64,000 nt of DNA from Przewalskia tangutica (taxonomy: Eukaryota; Streptophyta; Magnoliopsida; Solanales; Solanaceae). This document shows positions 34,385 through 47,336 of this stretch, in pieces (positions within the stretch are counted from its first letter, which is position 1; the number at the start of each line of letters is the position of its first letter). The translations under genes and the position numbers were made by a program. Under the pieces are notes generated by a model. The model searched no databases and was not told the DNA's origin. It saw only the letters and a program-made list of their open reading frames with translations. The stretch spans positions 9,202,001 through 9,266,000 of the forward strand of contig CM056728.1 in assembly GCA_029844215.1 (NCBI GenBank), given 5' to 3'.

Positions 34385-34836
34385 ATGGCCTTTTTTTTAA
34401 AACAAAACAATTCAGATTTTTCCACTCAACTTCACGTAACCCCGAGCTGCCACTGAAACCTCTGTCGACTCCCGAACTTTCCGGCGCGCCTCGATTCCGG
34501 CGCTGCAACTTCAAATAACCCTCGGATCATCCGGCGTCGGCCCTGTGGCTCTCGATCAAACACATTTCTGTCCGATCACGCCGAACTTGTAACTCCCATA
34601 ACTTTCTACTCCGATGTCCTATCGACGAACGGTTGGTTGCGTTGGAAACTAGACTCAACGAACTACGCACTAGGCCTTTGAAACACCTAGGAACTCTCAA
34701 TGTAACGGGTCATAACCCGCCTCAATGTTGACCAAAAACCCGTCCGAAACAATCCGTCAACCTATCCTTCTAAAATTTAAGTCTTAATCCCTTTCGTACG
34801 CTCTCAAACGTATGGCCAGAACTACGGGGTATAACA

Positions 34837-34862
34837 TTCTCCCCTCCCCCCCCCCCCTTAGA
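34837..34862 (-). promoter_or_regulatory. Chromovirus polypurine tract
   Basis: On the - strand it is a G-rich purine run (about 13 G, then AGGGGAGAA) directly before the 3' LTR. The hairpin-like GGAACATTCGGGACGAATGTTTC sits just upstream, as in the gag-only composite. Confidence 0.75.
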
Positions 34863-37800
34863 AACATTCGTCCCGAATGTTCCTCCTAGGCTTACTCAAA
34901 TCACGATATCGATAAAAACCCCCCTTAACTATTCTTTTTGCAATTAAAGACGCTATACATGCCACAACATACTTAAGCATAATTGCCAAAATAGAAACTA
35001 ACAAGCAGGAAAGTGGGTTACCTGGAGGTATAGGGAATAAGTGAGGATACTTCTTCATCATGTCATCCTCTGCTTCCCACGTCATCTCTTCCCTGTTCTC
35101 GTTCCGCCATAAGACCTTGACGGAAGCCACATCCTTCGTCCGAAGTCGCCTAACCTGGCGATCGAGTATCGCTATGGGACTCTCCTCATATGATAACCCC
35201 TCTGTCACCTGGACATCACAAATCGGGTGCACTCTAGACGGATCTCCAACACATTTCCGCAACATAGACACATGAAAAACTGGATGTACTGCCTCCAGAT
35301 CGGACGGCAGGTCCAACTCATAGGCAACCTTGCCTACCCTACGGACAATCTGATAAGGCCCAATGTACCTTGGGCTAAGTTTCCCCTTCTTCCCAAATCT
35401 CATCACGCCCTTCATGGGTGATACCTTCAGGAAGACCCAATCATCTACCCCAAACTCCAAGTGTCGACGCCGATGATCTGCATACGACTTCTGTCGACTC
35501 TGAGCTGACAATAACCGCTCCTGGATAAGCTTCACCTTATCCACTGCCTGCTGAATCAAGTCTGGCCCGACTAACTGCACTTCTCCCACCTCAAACCAGC
35601 CTATCGGTGATCTGCACTTCCTCCCGTATAAGGCCTCATAAGGAGCCATCTGGATACTAGAATGGTAGCTGTTGTTATAAGCAAACTCCACAAGAGGTAA
35701 ATGATCCTCCCAGCTACCCCTGAAATCAATAACACAAGCCCGCAGCATATCCTCAAGTGTCTGGATAGTGCGCTCGGCATCCGTCGATGCGAGGATGAAA
35801 CGCGATCGAGACTCACTGCGTCCTAATCCCTTCTGGAAAGACCTCCAGAAGTTAGCCGTGAACTGGGATTCTCTGTCTGAAATAATCAATATAGGAACTC
35901 CGTGCAGTCTCACAATCTCTCTGATATACAGTCTAGCATAATCTTCGGCCGAAAAATTCGTCCTGACTTGAAGAAAATGGGCTGATTTCGTCAGCCTGTC
36001 GACAATAACCCAAATGGAATCATGCTTCCTCTGAGTGTGAGGTAACCCTGTAATAAAATCCATATTTACCACCTCCCACTTCCAAGTCGGAATATCAATA
36101 TCCTGCAACAGCCCAGAGGGCTTCTGGTGCTCAACTCGACTGGCCGACAATTCGGGCACTGGGCAACAAAACCTGCCACGTCCCTCTTCAGGCCATCCCA
36201 CCAATACACACATCTGAGGTCATGGTACATCTTAGTCGACCCCGGATGAATAGAATAACGAGCACTGTGTGCCTCCCCCAGAATCTGCTGACGAAGTCCT
36301 GTCACATCGGGAACACACAACCGGCCCTCAAATCTTAGCACCCCATCAGGTGCTACCTCAAATAGACTTTTCTCCTCCTGAAGAGCTGCATCTCGATACC
36401 GTACCATAATCGGATCCTCATATTGTCGCCTCTTCACCTCCTCGACGATGGAAGACTCGGCAACCTCTCGAACCCGAACTCCATTACTATCAGAATCAAC
36501 CAAACGAACCCCAAGGCTCGCTAGCTGATGTAACTCGCGGACCATGTCCCTCTTCTCTGGCTGCACACCTGACAGACTACCCATCGATCGGTGACTAAGG
36601 GCGTCTGCAACTACATTGGCCTTCCCTGGGTGGTATAGAATATCGACATCGTAATCCTTAAGCAGCTCCAACCACCGTATCTGCCGCAAGTTCAGCTCCC
36701 TCTGGTTGAAGATATACTGGAGGCTCTTGTGGTCTGTGTAAATATCTACGTGAACCCCATATAAATAATGTCTTCAGATCTTCAAGGCATGAATCACTGC
36801 TGCCAACTCTAAGTCATGTGTGGGATAGTTATTCTCATGCTTCCTGAGCTGTCGAGATGCGTAAGCTATAACTTTGCCGTGCTGCTTTAGTACGCACCCA
36901 AGCCCGACACCTGACGCATCACAATAAACTACATATCCGTCTAAACCCTCTGGAAGAGTAAGAACTGGGGCGGTCGTCAATTTCTCCTTTAGTAACTGGA
37001 AACTTTCCTCACAAGCATCCGTCCACCGGAACATAGTTGGCTTCTGAGTCAGCTTAGTCAAAGGTGCTGAAATGGAAGCAAACTTCTCCACAAACCTCCG
37101 ATAATAACCCGCAAGGCCCAAAAGTCGCGACTCCGTTGGTGTAGTGGTCCGCCAAGTCTTGATCGCTCAATCTTTGTCAGACAACTCAATACCATCGACC
37201 CGATAACATGCCCTAAGAAAGCCATCGAGGCCAACCAAAACTCGCGTTTCGAGAACTTGGCATACAACTATCGCCCGAGGACTCGATACCGCCTCGCCGA
37301 GTGATCTGCGTGCTCGCCTGCGCGAATAAACCAGATATCATCAATGAATACTATAACGAACATATCCAAGAATGGCTTGAACACCTGCTCATCAAATCCA
37401 TGAATACTGCTGGGGCGTTGGTCAACCCGAAAGACATCACCCTGAACTAGTAGTGCCCATACCGGGTCCTGAATGCAGTCTTTGGGATATCTGGCTCTCT
37501 AACTCGCACCTGATGATAACCAGACCGCAGGTCTATCTTGGAGAAACATCTCGCACCCTGCAACTGGTCAAACAAATCATCAATCCTGGGGAGGGGATAT
37601 TTGTTCTTGATAGTTACCTTATTCAGCTGCCTGTAATCAACACACATACGCAGCGTTCCATCCTTCTTCTTTACGAATAACACTGGCGCTCCCCAGGGAG
37701 AAACACTTGGCCTGATAAAGCCTTTCTCCAGCAAATCTTTCAGCTGGTCTTTCAATTCCTTCAACTCAACAGGTGCCATCCTGTATGGCGGAATAGATAT

Positions 37801-38440
37801 CGGTCGAGTGTCTGGCGCCAAATCAATGCAAAACTCAATCTCCCTCTCAGGAGGGATACCCGGAAGCTCGTCTGGGAATACGTATGGAAACTCTCTAACA
37901 ACCGGAACTGAATGAAGGTCCGGTATCTCAGCCTCAGTATCGAATACTCGAACCATATAGTAGATATACCCTTTCCGCACCATCTTCCTAGCCTTGAGGT
38001 AAGAAATAAACCTACCCCTCGGCGACGCAGTATTCCCCTTCCACTTGATAACCGGCTCACCAAGAAACTGGAATCGTACTAGTCTCTCTCTACAGTCCAC
38101 ATTGGCATAGCAAGACGCTAGCCAATCCATACCCATAATTGCATCAAAGTCCGTCATATCCAACTCTATCAAGTCGGCTAGAGTCTGACGACTGTCTATA
38201 GTCACTGGGCAAGCCTTATATACCCGCTCAGCTATCACCGAATCACCCACTGGCGTAGCCACCTCAAAAGGTTTTATGGACTCGGGCTCTATCCCTATTC
38301 TACCAGCAATATGAGGAGATATATAGGACAAGGTAGAACCTGGATCTATCAACGCATATACATCACAACATGAAACCAATAGTGTACTTGTGACGACATC
38401 TGGTGATGCCTCCTGGTCCTGACGGCTGGACATAGCATAA
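34858..38440 (-). pseudogene. Chromovirus Pol: protease, RT, RNase H, integrase, chromodomain-like end
   Basis: Protease DPGSTLSYIS (about 38335). RT: VSPWGAPVLFVKKKDGTLRM (about 37690), CVDYRQLNKVTIKNKYPLPR, DLRSGYHQVRV, and the catalytic FIDDI in another frame (about 37335-37350). RNase H: CDASGVGLGCVLKQ and YASRQLRKHENNYPTHDLEL (about 36800-36930). Integrase: CPNC zinc-finger end (about 36140), VNMDFITGLP, IISDRESQFTANFW, and YNNSYHSSIQMAPYEALYGR with the DDE pattern. The C-terminal VKVLWRNENREEMTWEAEDD is the chromodomain-like tail. The frame is broken near 37445, 37270, 37060-37120, 36770-36690 and 36215. A complete element would encode one polyprotein. Confidence 0.85.
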
Positions 38441-39763
38441 ATGCGGTTCTGAGGACCGCTGGAGCTAGGACCCCTACCACGACCCCTGCCGCGGCCTGCT
38501 GGTCCGTGAATACCCTGCCCTCCGGGGCGCATCACCACCGAAGACGAAGATCCAGCCACTGACCCTGTCGGCTGAACCATAGCATTCCCGCTGCCTCTGG
38601 TCGGACAATCTCTCCTCAAATGGCCCTGCTGGCCACAAGAGTAACAAGCTCCTGGAGGAACACGACACTTCATAATGGCATCGCCACATCGGCCACACCG
38701 AGGTATAGGTGGCCTCATCTGACTGGAACTCTGGTCCTCCGAACCAAGCCTTGGGACCTCCCCCGCCCCTAAATGCCTCAGACGCCCGTAAGATGGTGGA
38801 GGAGCGCTCAACCTACCGAGGTGCAAATCCGTCTCTTCGAGGTTGTCTACCTCGAAAACTACCAGAGGACCATGTTGTCTCGACTTCTTCGCGATACCTA
38901 TCAATCCGTGGCCCGCATCCTCACACCAAGTGCGTATATGCGCACGCGGCAATGTTCATGCCCGGCTGAAGAGCTACTCTCGTGCAACTCTCTGCCAAGT
39001 AATCATCGAGCCCTGTGACATAGCGGTGCACCCTGTCCTCCATGTCTGCTACCAAAGCGGGTACATACCGAGCCAATGAGTCAAACTCTACGTTGTACTC
39101 CCGGACCGTCCGCTCACTCTGTCTCAGTGTCAAAAATCTATCGGTCTGTGCTCTCCTCATCTGTGGAGGCAAGAAATGGCTAAGGAACGCCTCTGAGAAC
39201 TCGTCCCAAACAGCTGGAAGCGCATGCTCCCCCCGGGATAGTTCCCATGAATCATACCAGTCAACTGCAGTATCCCGCAGCCGATGTGAACCCAATAATA
39301 CCGACTCTGTCTCCGAAGCCCTGATCACTCTCATGATCCGCTGTAACTGTCGGATAAACTCCTGAGGATCATCCTCAGGCCTCGACCCATAGAACTCAAA
39401 TGGTCGCGAACTCATAAAGTCTCGCAGCCTCAGTTATCCGACTGGTGGACCAGTACAACCGAACTGGCGGCTTCCCGTCTGCCCTCTCGCTTCAGCCACG
39501 ATCCTGGCTAATAACTGGGCCATCTCCTTGTAACCCATCTCCTCTGCTCCAGGCTGTGTAACTGGGGGCTCAGGTACCGCGGTCTCAGTAGCCGCTGCTG
39601 CTGCCCCGAACTCTGCTGGGGGTGGCGACGTCGTGGAACTCGCCGTCCGAAACATCCTCTCTGGTAAGGACTGGGCCTGTGCCCTCGTGACCCTCTGTGT
39701 CCTACTAGCAGCTCCCTCAGCTGCCTTGCCCTTCTGGGCCGCGGTTGCCTTGCGTGGAGGCAT
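38440..39763 (-). pseudogene. Chromovirus Gag
   Basis: Starts MPPRKATAAQKGKAAEGAA at 39763. A second frame (39415-38921) holds DPQEFIRQLQRIMRVIR, WYDSWELSRG, WDEFSEAFLSHFLPPQMRRA and EYNVEFDSLARYVPALVADM. A third (from 38952) holds the zinc knuckle CYSCGQQGHLRRDC (about 38590-38660). Two frameshifts (about 39420 and 38940) split the protein. It is the closest in-window relative of the Gag in the gag-only composite. Confidence 0.85.
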
Positions 39764-39952
39764 AACTGATACATAAAAATATGTCAGAGGAAGTTCAACC
39801 TATAACACAGCTCTATTGCACGATCTTAGAGTGAAAGAATGGAAACCAATCCTAAATATCCTGTAGCCTCCTGATTATAGATGTGGTGCACAACACACCG
39901 ATAATCAAGACTCTACTAGATACGGCATGTAGACCCTTTCCGAGGATTAACT

Positions 39953-39964
39953 GCTCTGATACCA
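39953..39964 (-). promoter_or_regulatory. Chromovirus primer-binding site (tRNA-iMet)
   Basis: The - strand reads TGGTATCAGAGC four bases inside the 5' LTR end, as in the gag-only composite. Confidence 0.9.
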
Positions 39965-39968
39965 CTTT

Positions 39969-41881
39969 TGTCACGATCCGACCACGGACCCATGACTGGT
40001 GTCTTACCCCGGGCACCCTTGTGATACAACATCAGAGAAAACCAGCGGATAATAAACTCACAACAAGAACCCATATAGAATATAAGCAGGCTAACCCAAA
40101 ATGGCTACCTCTAAATATAACAAAGCTGAACAGTTACATCCTTAACAACCCAAGTTATAACAGGACTACAGGCCTCTAAGAATGTGTAAACACTATGACG
40201 GGACAGGGCCCCGTCATACCCCTGAATGTACAAAACATCTACAACACCAGGGAGAACCGTACCAAAAGTCGAGCCTCCAGAGAAATGGAGCTTCTGACAC
40301 CTGAGCAAGATCCTAAGAATGAGGATCCACCACCTGCTTACCCCTACCTGCGGCATGAACGCAGCCCCCGAGGAAGGGGGTCAGTACACAATATGTACCA
40401 AGTATGTAAAACTGGAAAATACTGTAATAATATCATAAGTCTAAAATAAGCTGGAGTCATGGAGGAAAATCAAAATACAGTACAATGTGCCTTACTAACA
40501 ATGAGAGTAACAAGTGTAAACTTTTACTGCGTAAAAATAGGAGGCTCATGATCAAAACAGGGTCTCCCGCCCGTAGTATCATTAAGCAATCCTACTCCTG
40601 GGACTATTTCACCCGCATAGGTCCTGTGGACCCGCATGAGGTCATCCACCTCGCATGGGACTATTTCACCCGCATGAGACTATTTCACCCGCATGAGGTC
40701 ATCCGCCTCGCATGGGGCTATTTCACCCGCATGGGACTATTTTCCCAGCATGGACCCAGTGGGCCCGCATGAGTACAAGCGCCGCACTCGCATCATGGGT
40801 AGCAAATCCATGGCATAAGTAGTAATAATAATAATAATACATAAATCAGCACAACCGGCTATCATACACAACGTAAGCGCTACCGACTTATCATAACGTA
40901 AGCAAGTTAAGAATATCCCCTAACTTCTTATTAACATTTTTAGTATATCCTCTCATTTTAGTTTACTTAAGACACTAACATGTCATTTAAGAGAAAATCC
41001 GGGAATTCAACCCAAGTACCACGTACCTCTAACCTTTTAAGAAAAACTCCTTTTACATAAAACTCCCAAGATACTAATAACCGTAGTATCAAGTCACGAC
41101 AACTTTTCAAAACAAGTCACGTTTACCTTTAAAAATACAATAGGCTTCTAAATCAAGTGACTTCATTTCCTTTAAAACCTTAGGCAATTAATGCCTTAAA
41201 AACAATTCGCCTTTCACAAATTCAAATCATTTATCTGTACTTATTTTACTTGGAGTAAACCTTTCTTTGTTAACCTTCCATAAAGTCAATACAACCAACT
41301 TCCCATAAAGTCGTTATATTACCATTATACACTAGTCAAACGCATCTCCCTATATCCAAGGGACTTTTACTTTCAAACGAAAACAAGTATCATATACTTA
41401 AAACACTCAAAGTCCCTTAACTTTAAGACTTAAGACATCATTAAAACAAGTAAGGGATACCAAAGCCTTTGTACGTCTACCGTACTACATAGATGCAATT
41501 ATTCATGCTCAATAGGTAAGAAAGTTCCACATACCTCTTCGGGTCAATCCACTTGCTAAGTCCAAAATACCGCACGTAATACGTCAACCTATAATGACCA
41601 TAATACATTTATTAACCTCTAGTTTCAACGTAGAATATTCCAAGTGCAAAGTTACTAAATTCTACGGAAACTCGGGCAGCATTTCCTTTGTTTCTACATA
41701 CTTTGCCACCTTTATTAAGGCCGAATTCAATATCCAAACGCCACTTTTAAGGCCCAACAATCCAATCAACACAAAGGGGATTACACACCTAATCTTGGGT
41801 GTGTAAAATTCTGCCCCACAATCCATAACAATTAACTTAACAAGTTTAAGGTAGTATTTTGGCTACAACATGCTCACATAA
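39969..41881 (-). repeat. Chromovirus 5' LTR, first segment (in + coordinates)
   Basis: From TGTCACGATCCG to the Athila insertion site; TSD CATAA at 41877-41881 and 50408-50412. It resumes at 50413-51315. Nearly identical to the 3' LTR except for the shorter minisatellite (40607-40790) and scattered changes. Confidence 0.9.
40607..40790 (-). repeat. Minisatellite in chromovirus 5' LTR
   Basis: The same unit as 32577-32862, but about 100 bp shorter. Confidence 0.85.
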
Positions 41882-43224
41882 TGATGCGCGATTTAATGCA
41901 CACACTTTAACGCAAGTGCACGTTATCGTGACAAGTAATATAGTCTAGGTAAGACCGAATATCGTCCTCAGGGATTAGTGTTCAAGTACCAATTATATAT
42001 CTTTTGTTATCTATTTGGTAACCGATATTTGATTTTGTTGATTATAACTAACAATTATAAATACTAATTAACTATGTGTTTACTTCAGTAGTGATGGAAA
42101 TAGGGCTTCCAAGTCGCTTCAACTATCCGCTTATATTACTTATTAATGCAATAAATTATGGTTCTTCTTCTTTTTGAGCTAGCAGGTTTACTAATTCGTT
42201 TTATACTCCCGTTAAGGCTATATAAACACTCAACCCCAGTAGCGCTCCTTTCTACCTTTCGGTGATAAGGATGACTCTATAGGAGGATTAAGACAAAAAA
42301 CCTAGTTAATCGTCACGCACCATGCGTGAAATTAGATATTTAAACCTCTTATTAACGCTACACAAGTAATTGAGGTATTTTCATCCCCAATCTGACCTAC
42401 GTCTACCCAACTTACAACATAGTCACAACCTCCTCCTTTCGAAGTTTGATTAGAAATCATATAAATAATGATAATTAGTGATCAATTAATTACCAAGCAT
42501 TCAAAACAATTATTGGGTAAATCTCAATAATAAGAAGAACAACCATAAACATGCATCAATTCATAATATAAGGTTCAAGTGAATTGACATGGAAAGCCCT
42601 ATAATGGAATTAGTTCCTAGCCATTGACATGACAAGAACTAATTCAATATCCAACATAAAAACTGAAAGTAAAGTAAAGAAAAGAAAAGCAAATTACTAA
42701 GTAAAGGTCTCCAATCTTCAACTCCAAGAAGTCTTGTGTTTGTGCAAGAGAGGGAACCCTTAAAAACTGCCTAGGGTTCTCTTTTTATAGCCTCCAAACC
42801 GCCCTTAAGGTTTTCCTTCAGGCCTGACCCATAAAATCGTCTAAAACCTGATTTTTCCCGCGTCGGCGTCGCTATCGGCGCCCGGCCGGAACTTCAAAGC
42901 CCTCGATGATTAGCGCCGCGCTGCAACTTTGTATGGAGAAGGCGCGCTGAAACTTCGCGACCTCTCAATATTGGCGTCGGGCGCTGGACTGTTGGCGGGA
43001 GGCGCCGCGCCGCCCGTCCGTGCACAGTTCGCCACTTTCTCGTCTTTTAAGCTCTGGAACCTCCACTTTTGCCCTCTTTTAGCTCCTTTTCCGTCAAATA
43101 GCTATTTTAACCAATTTGACTCAAAAGAAAGAAAATCTATCCTAAGACGACACGTATTTGTACAAAAAGGGACAAAAGACTAACTAAAAACGACTCAAAA
43201 AGTGTATATAAAATACACCGATCA
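41882..43224 (-). repeat. Athila 3' LTR
   Basis: 1343 bp. The GC-rich block at about 42855-43020 differs from the sister LTR by many short deletions, while the rest differs by only a few substitutions. Confidence 0.9.
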
Positions 43225-44419
43225 AATACCCCCAAACTTAACCTTTGCTCGCCCTCGAGCAAAGATAAAAAGAAAGAAATAAAGACTCAAGAAAAAGGAA
43301 AATAAAGGACTCAATGACATTGGTCACTTTGCTGCATTGGTGTTACTTTAGAAAAACATGAATATTAGCAGAATAATATGCAGTTACATATAGCATGAAA
43401 TTTTTAACATTCTAAACACATTAAGCTAGATATTTCGCAAACTCATTTTTATCATGCTTAATGGAAGTTAAAATACTGAATCATGCATGTTAATTTCAAA
43501 AATCCTATGACATTTTTACTTGTTATTCTCCACTAATCATAGATATGCATCTAAGAGATCTTCAGGACTTTTAAGGGTTGTAATGTAGGCTTAGGCATGG
43601 GTAGGTAAAAATAGGCATTTAGGTTCATTCTGTGTACCATAAGCTCTTTAGCTTTTCAATATTTCCCTTTTCTTCACTTCAAATCTATCTTTCCCCTCTT
43701 TTGTTTTGAGAGCGTGAAGTGTATCATAATAGCAAGCACCCCCAAACTTAGGCTTTTGCCTATTTCTTATTACTTTTTAATTGGGGTGCATCAATCTTGT
43801 TTGCTCTTTTTGTCTCTTTTTTAACACACTCTATTCCAACTATTTCACATTTTTACTTATGGCACAAGTATGGAAATATAGGGTGTCAAAGAAAAAGTTC
43901 AGTTTTTAGGCTTAATGGGGCTGATTAGGGATATTTTTAATGTCATGGATAGAAAAAAGTGATAAGAATTGGCTAACAAAGAAACGTCTGAGTCATCTCC
44001 CTAACATGCATATCCTAACTATTTCGCCTCAAATAGCAAGCAATCATAACACATAGGTTTTAATCATTTATCATGCACAATTCAAGCAAGAAACTCCAAA
44101 TAGACAGATTTTGTGAGTTTTTGGCATATCTAACCTAAGTGTTTAGATAGTTGCTTCTAATTCCATTACATTATTCCACCTTACTTCACTAGGTGTTTCT
44201 AGTAACTACAGCATGCATGATCTTTGACAGACAATTATGACTCAAAAAGAAAAAAATTTATGACTCAAAAATACACAAAAACAATCAAAAAAGACTCAAA
44301 CATACTATAACAATAGGACACAAATAAGACACCCCCCCCCCCAAACTTAAATCACACATTGTACCCAATGTGTGCAAGACTCAAAGATAAAAGAAAAACA
44401 AGACACTTACAGACTTGGT
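43225..44419 (-). other. Athila 3' untranslated region
   Basis: AT-rich with no coding potential. It contains the polypurine tract next to the LTR, a second TAAGTTTGGGGGTGC-like tract near 43740, and a C-run near 44330. Duplicated purine tracts of this kind are common in Athila 3' regions. Confidence 0.6.
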
Positions 44420-45552
44420 TTAAAATGGTGGTGGTGGCGGTGGCATTGGATAGTGCATGGACCACTGGTTGAACAAGGAACTCATCTCGTTAATTTGCTG
44501 CCTCGTTTCTTGTTGTCCTTGTATCACTGTGTCCAAACTCTGCATCATCCTTATCTGATTCTGGAATAACTGCTCCATCATGGACACTGAAGGTTCTGAT
44601 TCTGTAGGTGGCTGGTGGCTGCTTCCTGCCGCATATTGAGCCTCTATCTCAGGCTCATCTTCGTTCATGGCGGCCTCTGTTGCTGTTGTTGGTGCTCTTC
44701 TTCTTGCTGCTGGGGGGCTTGGGTCTGGGAAGGAGTGCACTATCCCATATGACACAAGCAGTTGGTTTCTTTCATGAGTATCAGTGGGTAGGATTGGGAC
44801 CCCATTTATGGCGCATAAACTAGTGATAAGTGAGCCATGTCCCAACCCACCTGTTGTTACCAACCTGCTGGTTTCTTCAATACTTTGCACTATCTCCTTC
44901 CCCACATCAATCGTCTTCCCCTTCATGATTCCATATATCAATTTGATCCTGTCTTCTGGCACTCTGGTAAAGTGCGTTGATGGAATCAGGCATCGACGAA
45001 ATCTGACCAACCATGGTCGCTCTGTTGAATCGACACCGCCGATCCTCTTGACCCATTTTTGGCAATATCAAATGCAGCCTCAGGGTAGCTCACTGTGTCT
45101 GCGACGGCATTCCAGTCGATGTTGGTGGTGCTTCTAGACCATGTTCTAAAGTGACTCCAATCACCATTTCCTCCTTCAACATCTGCTATTTTTAGAAATA
45201 CATTTATCGTTTCTGCCGTCACAGGCATATATCTTCCCCTCATAAAGCATTTATTGTCCACCTTCTCTGGAAAGTTAGCATAGAATTCACGCACCATCGC
45301 TGTGTTCATTGGTGCTATCTTTTCCGGGTTTACAAATCTCTTCCACCCCATCATCTCAATCATTTCCCGAATGGGCTCATAGACATCCTCCTCCCCAAGC
45401 GAATCCCTTTGATAGTCCATTCCCCTTTCAGGGATTAAGGGCCTAGTACTAAGCTTTTTGTATCTTTCATAAGCTTGATGGCTAATGAACCTAGTATCAT
45501 CGTATTGAGGGGCTGAGGTGGATGTGGAGGCTCTTCTCTTTCTGGCAGACAT
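44420..45552 (-). pseudogene. Athila env-position ORF (plant transposon protein domain)
   Basis: Starts MSARKRRASTSTSAPQYDDT at 45552. It then has FISHQAYERYKKLSTRPLIP, MIEMMGWKRFVNPEKIAPMN, VREFYANFPEKV and GRYMPVTAETINVFL, the domain found in the ORF downstream of pol in Athila elements (the 'putative plant transposon protein' type). A frameshift near 45000 joins it to FRRCLIPSTHFTRVPEDRIK, LIYGIMKGKTIDVGKEIVQS and an acidic, Gln-rich C-terminus ending in PPPPPPF at 44420. It has been called env-like by position; there is no evidence here of a membrane protein. One shift breaks an otherwise clean ORF of about 375 codons. Confidence 0.75.
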
Positions 45553-46400
45553 GGTTAATTCACTCTTTTGCAGCGTTTTCTTAGTATCACAAATGTTCCC
45601 CAACACTATCACACAACAACTAGCAGCTACAACACTATCACCCCCAAACTCCAACTCCTGCACTACACAATACTCACACCCTCCTTTGTATACTCCTCCT
45701 CTAAATTTCACAACCAATTTTTCAACACCCCAACGACTTCAACAATGCAACACTCCTCCAAACTACTACCTTTTTTGACTACTGTAAAGCTTTCAAGAAA
45801 AGATGAAGATTACCTTTTTGACGGTGTTCTTCAAGGTTTTCTTGCTTCTAATGGTGATTTGAAGCACTGGGATGAAGTTTTGGTGGTTGAAATGGTTAAG
45901 GGTTTAGGGACTTTAAGAGTTTTTGGTTGTGTTTGGGTTTGATTTCTGGAAGATTTGTGGGTGAGGTTTAAATTTTCGTGGGTTTTGTGGAGAAGAAAGG
46001 TTAGGTTTTGGTTTGAAATTGGGGAAAATCGGATTTCTGGGCGTCTTTTAATTTCTGGATTTCGTGCCGCCGCTACCAACTTACCGCACTTCTTCTGAAT
46101 TTCGCCGCGTTCGCTTCCCGGCGCCCGCGCCTAGACTTAGCAATTTTTCGATTTTTAGCCGCGCGCTAATCTTCACGTCTTTACGCTTTTAGCCAGCCAC
46201 CCGTTTTTCTGGAAATCCTGGCTATTCTTCAGTTTTCGCCCTCCAATTTTATTGTTGGCCTGCACCTGTTAACACAACACAAACACTACCTCCGTGAGAC
46301 TGTTCTTAGTAAAACTAACTACATTAAAATAAATAATTTAAAATACTTTGGGTTGCCTCCCAAGTAGCGTTGTCTTTAACGTCTTTTAGCCGGACGCAAG
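45553..46400 (-). other. Athila spacer between protease and env-position ORF, with GC-rich block
   Basis: No coding potential. On the - strand CTTGCGTCCGGCTAAAAGAC and CTTGGGAGGCAACCC (about 46345-46400) are typical of sequence just after an Athila/Tat integrase, so pol itself has been deleted upstream. A GC-rich segment with CGCCGC, GGCGCC-like and GCGCGC motifs lies at about 46060-46200. Confidence 0.6.
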
Positions 46401-46409
46401 TTCCTTAAC

Positions 46410-47203
46410 TCAAGAAGTGTGGGGTGGATTAACCCCACAACCAATCCATTTTCTCCACATTTTTCGTTTTCTTCTTCTACTTCTCTTCTTAAAATTATTT
46501 TCAAGGGAAGGTTCAGGAACACATACCTGCTTTTGTGGGCTCATCTCCCTTGGTTTGGCTTGTAATGGCTCACAGGGGGTTTTGATGGTGCTGATTGTAA
46601 AGCCCTTACTCATGATTGGTGGCTCAATAATGTGTTTAAATACTTTAAACAACATTTCTTCCTTCTCCACCCTCAACGTCAGCTCTCATTTTTCTACATC
46701 GATCAGGGCTCTCCCTGTCGCCAGGAATGGTCTCCCCAATATGATGGGGATCTCTGCATCTTCTTCCATGTCGAGAATGAGGAAGTCCGCAGGAAAAAAG
46801 AATTTTCCTACTTTAACCAAAGACGTCCTCAATCTTCCTCGGGTGCACAAATCGTTTCTATCTGCTAGTTGAGGCTAACCGTGGTTGGTTTGGCTTGACT
46901 AATTCCAACCGTTTAAATGCGACAAGGCATCAAATTTATGCTTGCCCCTAAATCGCAAAGAGCCCTGTTGCATGTCACATTGCCAACTGTGCAAGGCAAT
47001 GTAAAGCTCCCTGGGTCTTTTAGTTTAGGGGGCAACTTCTTCTGTAGGATAGCACTGCACTCCTCCGTTAGTGCTACCATCTCATACTCTGCCAGTTTCT
47101 TCTTCTTCCCCAAAATCTCCTTCATGAATTTGAAATAAGAGGGCATCTGCTCCAACGCCTCTATAAAGGGTATGTTGATATGCAGCTTTCTGAACGTCTC
47201 CAA
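46410..47203 (-). pseudogene. Athila aspartic protease
   Basis: LKDPGSFTLPCTVGNVTCNR then ALCDLGASINLMP (about 46913-47000) carries the active-site block CDLGASIN (D-L-G replaces the D-S/T-G of other proteases and is normal for Athila). A shifted frame continues ADFLILDMEEDAEIPIILGR and PFLATGRALIDVE (about 46680-46800), then a stop before ELTLRVEKEEMLFKVFKHII. After a basic KKRSRRRKRK segment the ORF ends at 46410. RT should follow but does not. Confidence 0.75.
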
Positions 47204-47336
47204 AAATTTGGAGAATTATTTATCAACTGCCTTCCGCTATAATCTCTGTGGGAATGGGATCTTCTCAGTATACTCTTTCTCTGGAGTTTTCTACTATCGG
47301 GCGAAGCCGACCACCTTCTTTCTCTACCGCCTTTGT

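Larger units (their letters stand above)
31953..34836 (-). repeat. Chromovirus 3' LTR
   Basis: 2884 bp. In + coordinates it holds the GC-containing terminus, a minisatellite (32577-32860), the conserved inverted repeats (34312-34384) and a GC-rich block (about 34435-34560). It is followed by TTCTCCCCTCCCC, the reverse of the polypurine tract. Confidence 0.9.

Noticed and set aside
46417..46872. 151-codon + strand frame near the Athila protease
   Set aside because: It is the antisense of the protease segment (LGRPFLATG block on the - strand) with no homology of its own.
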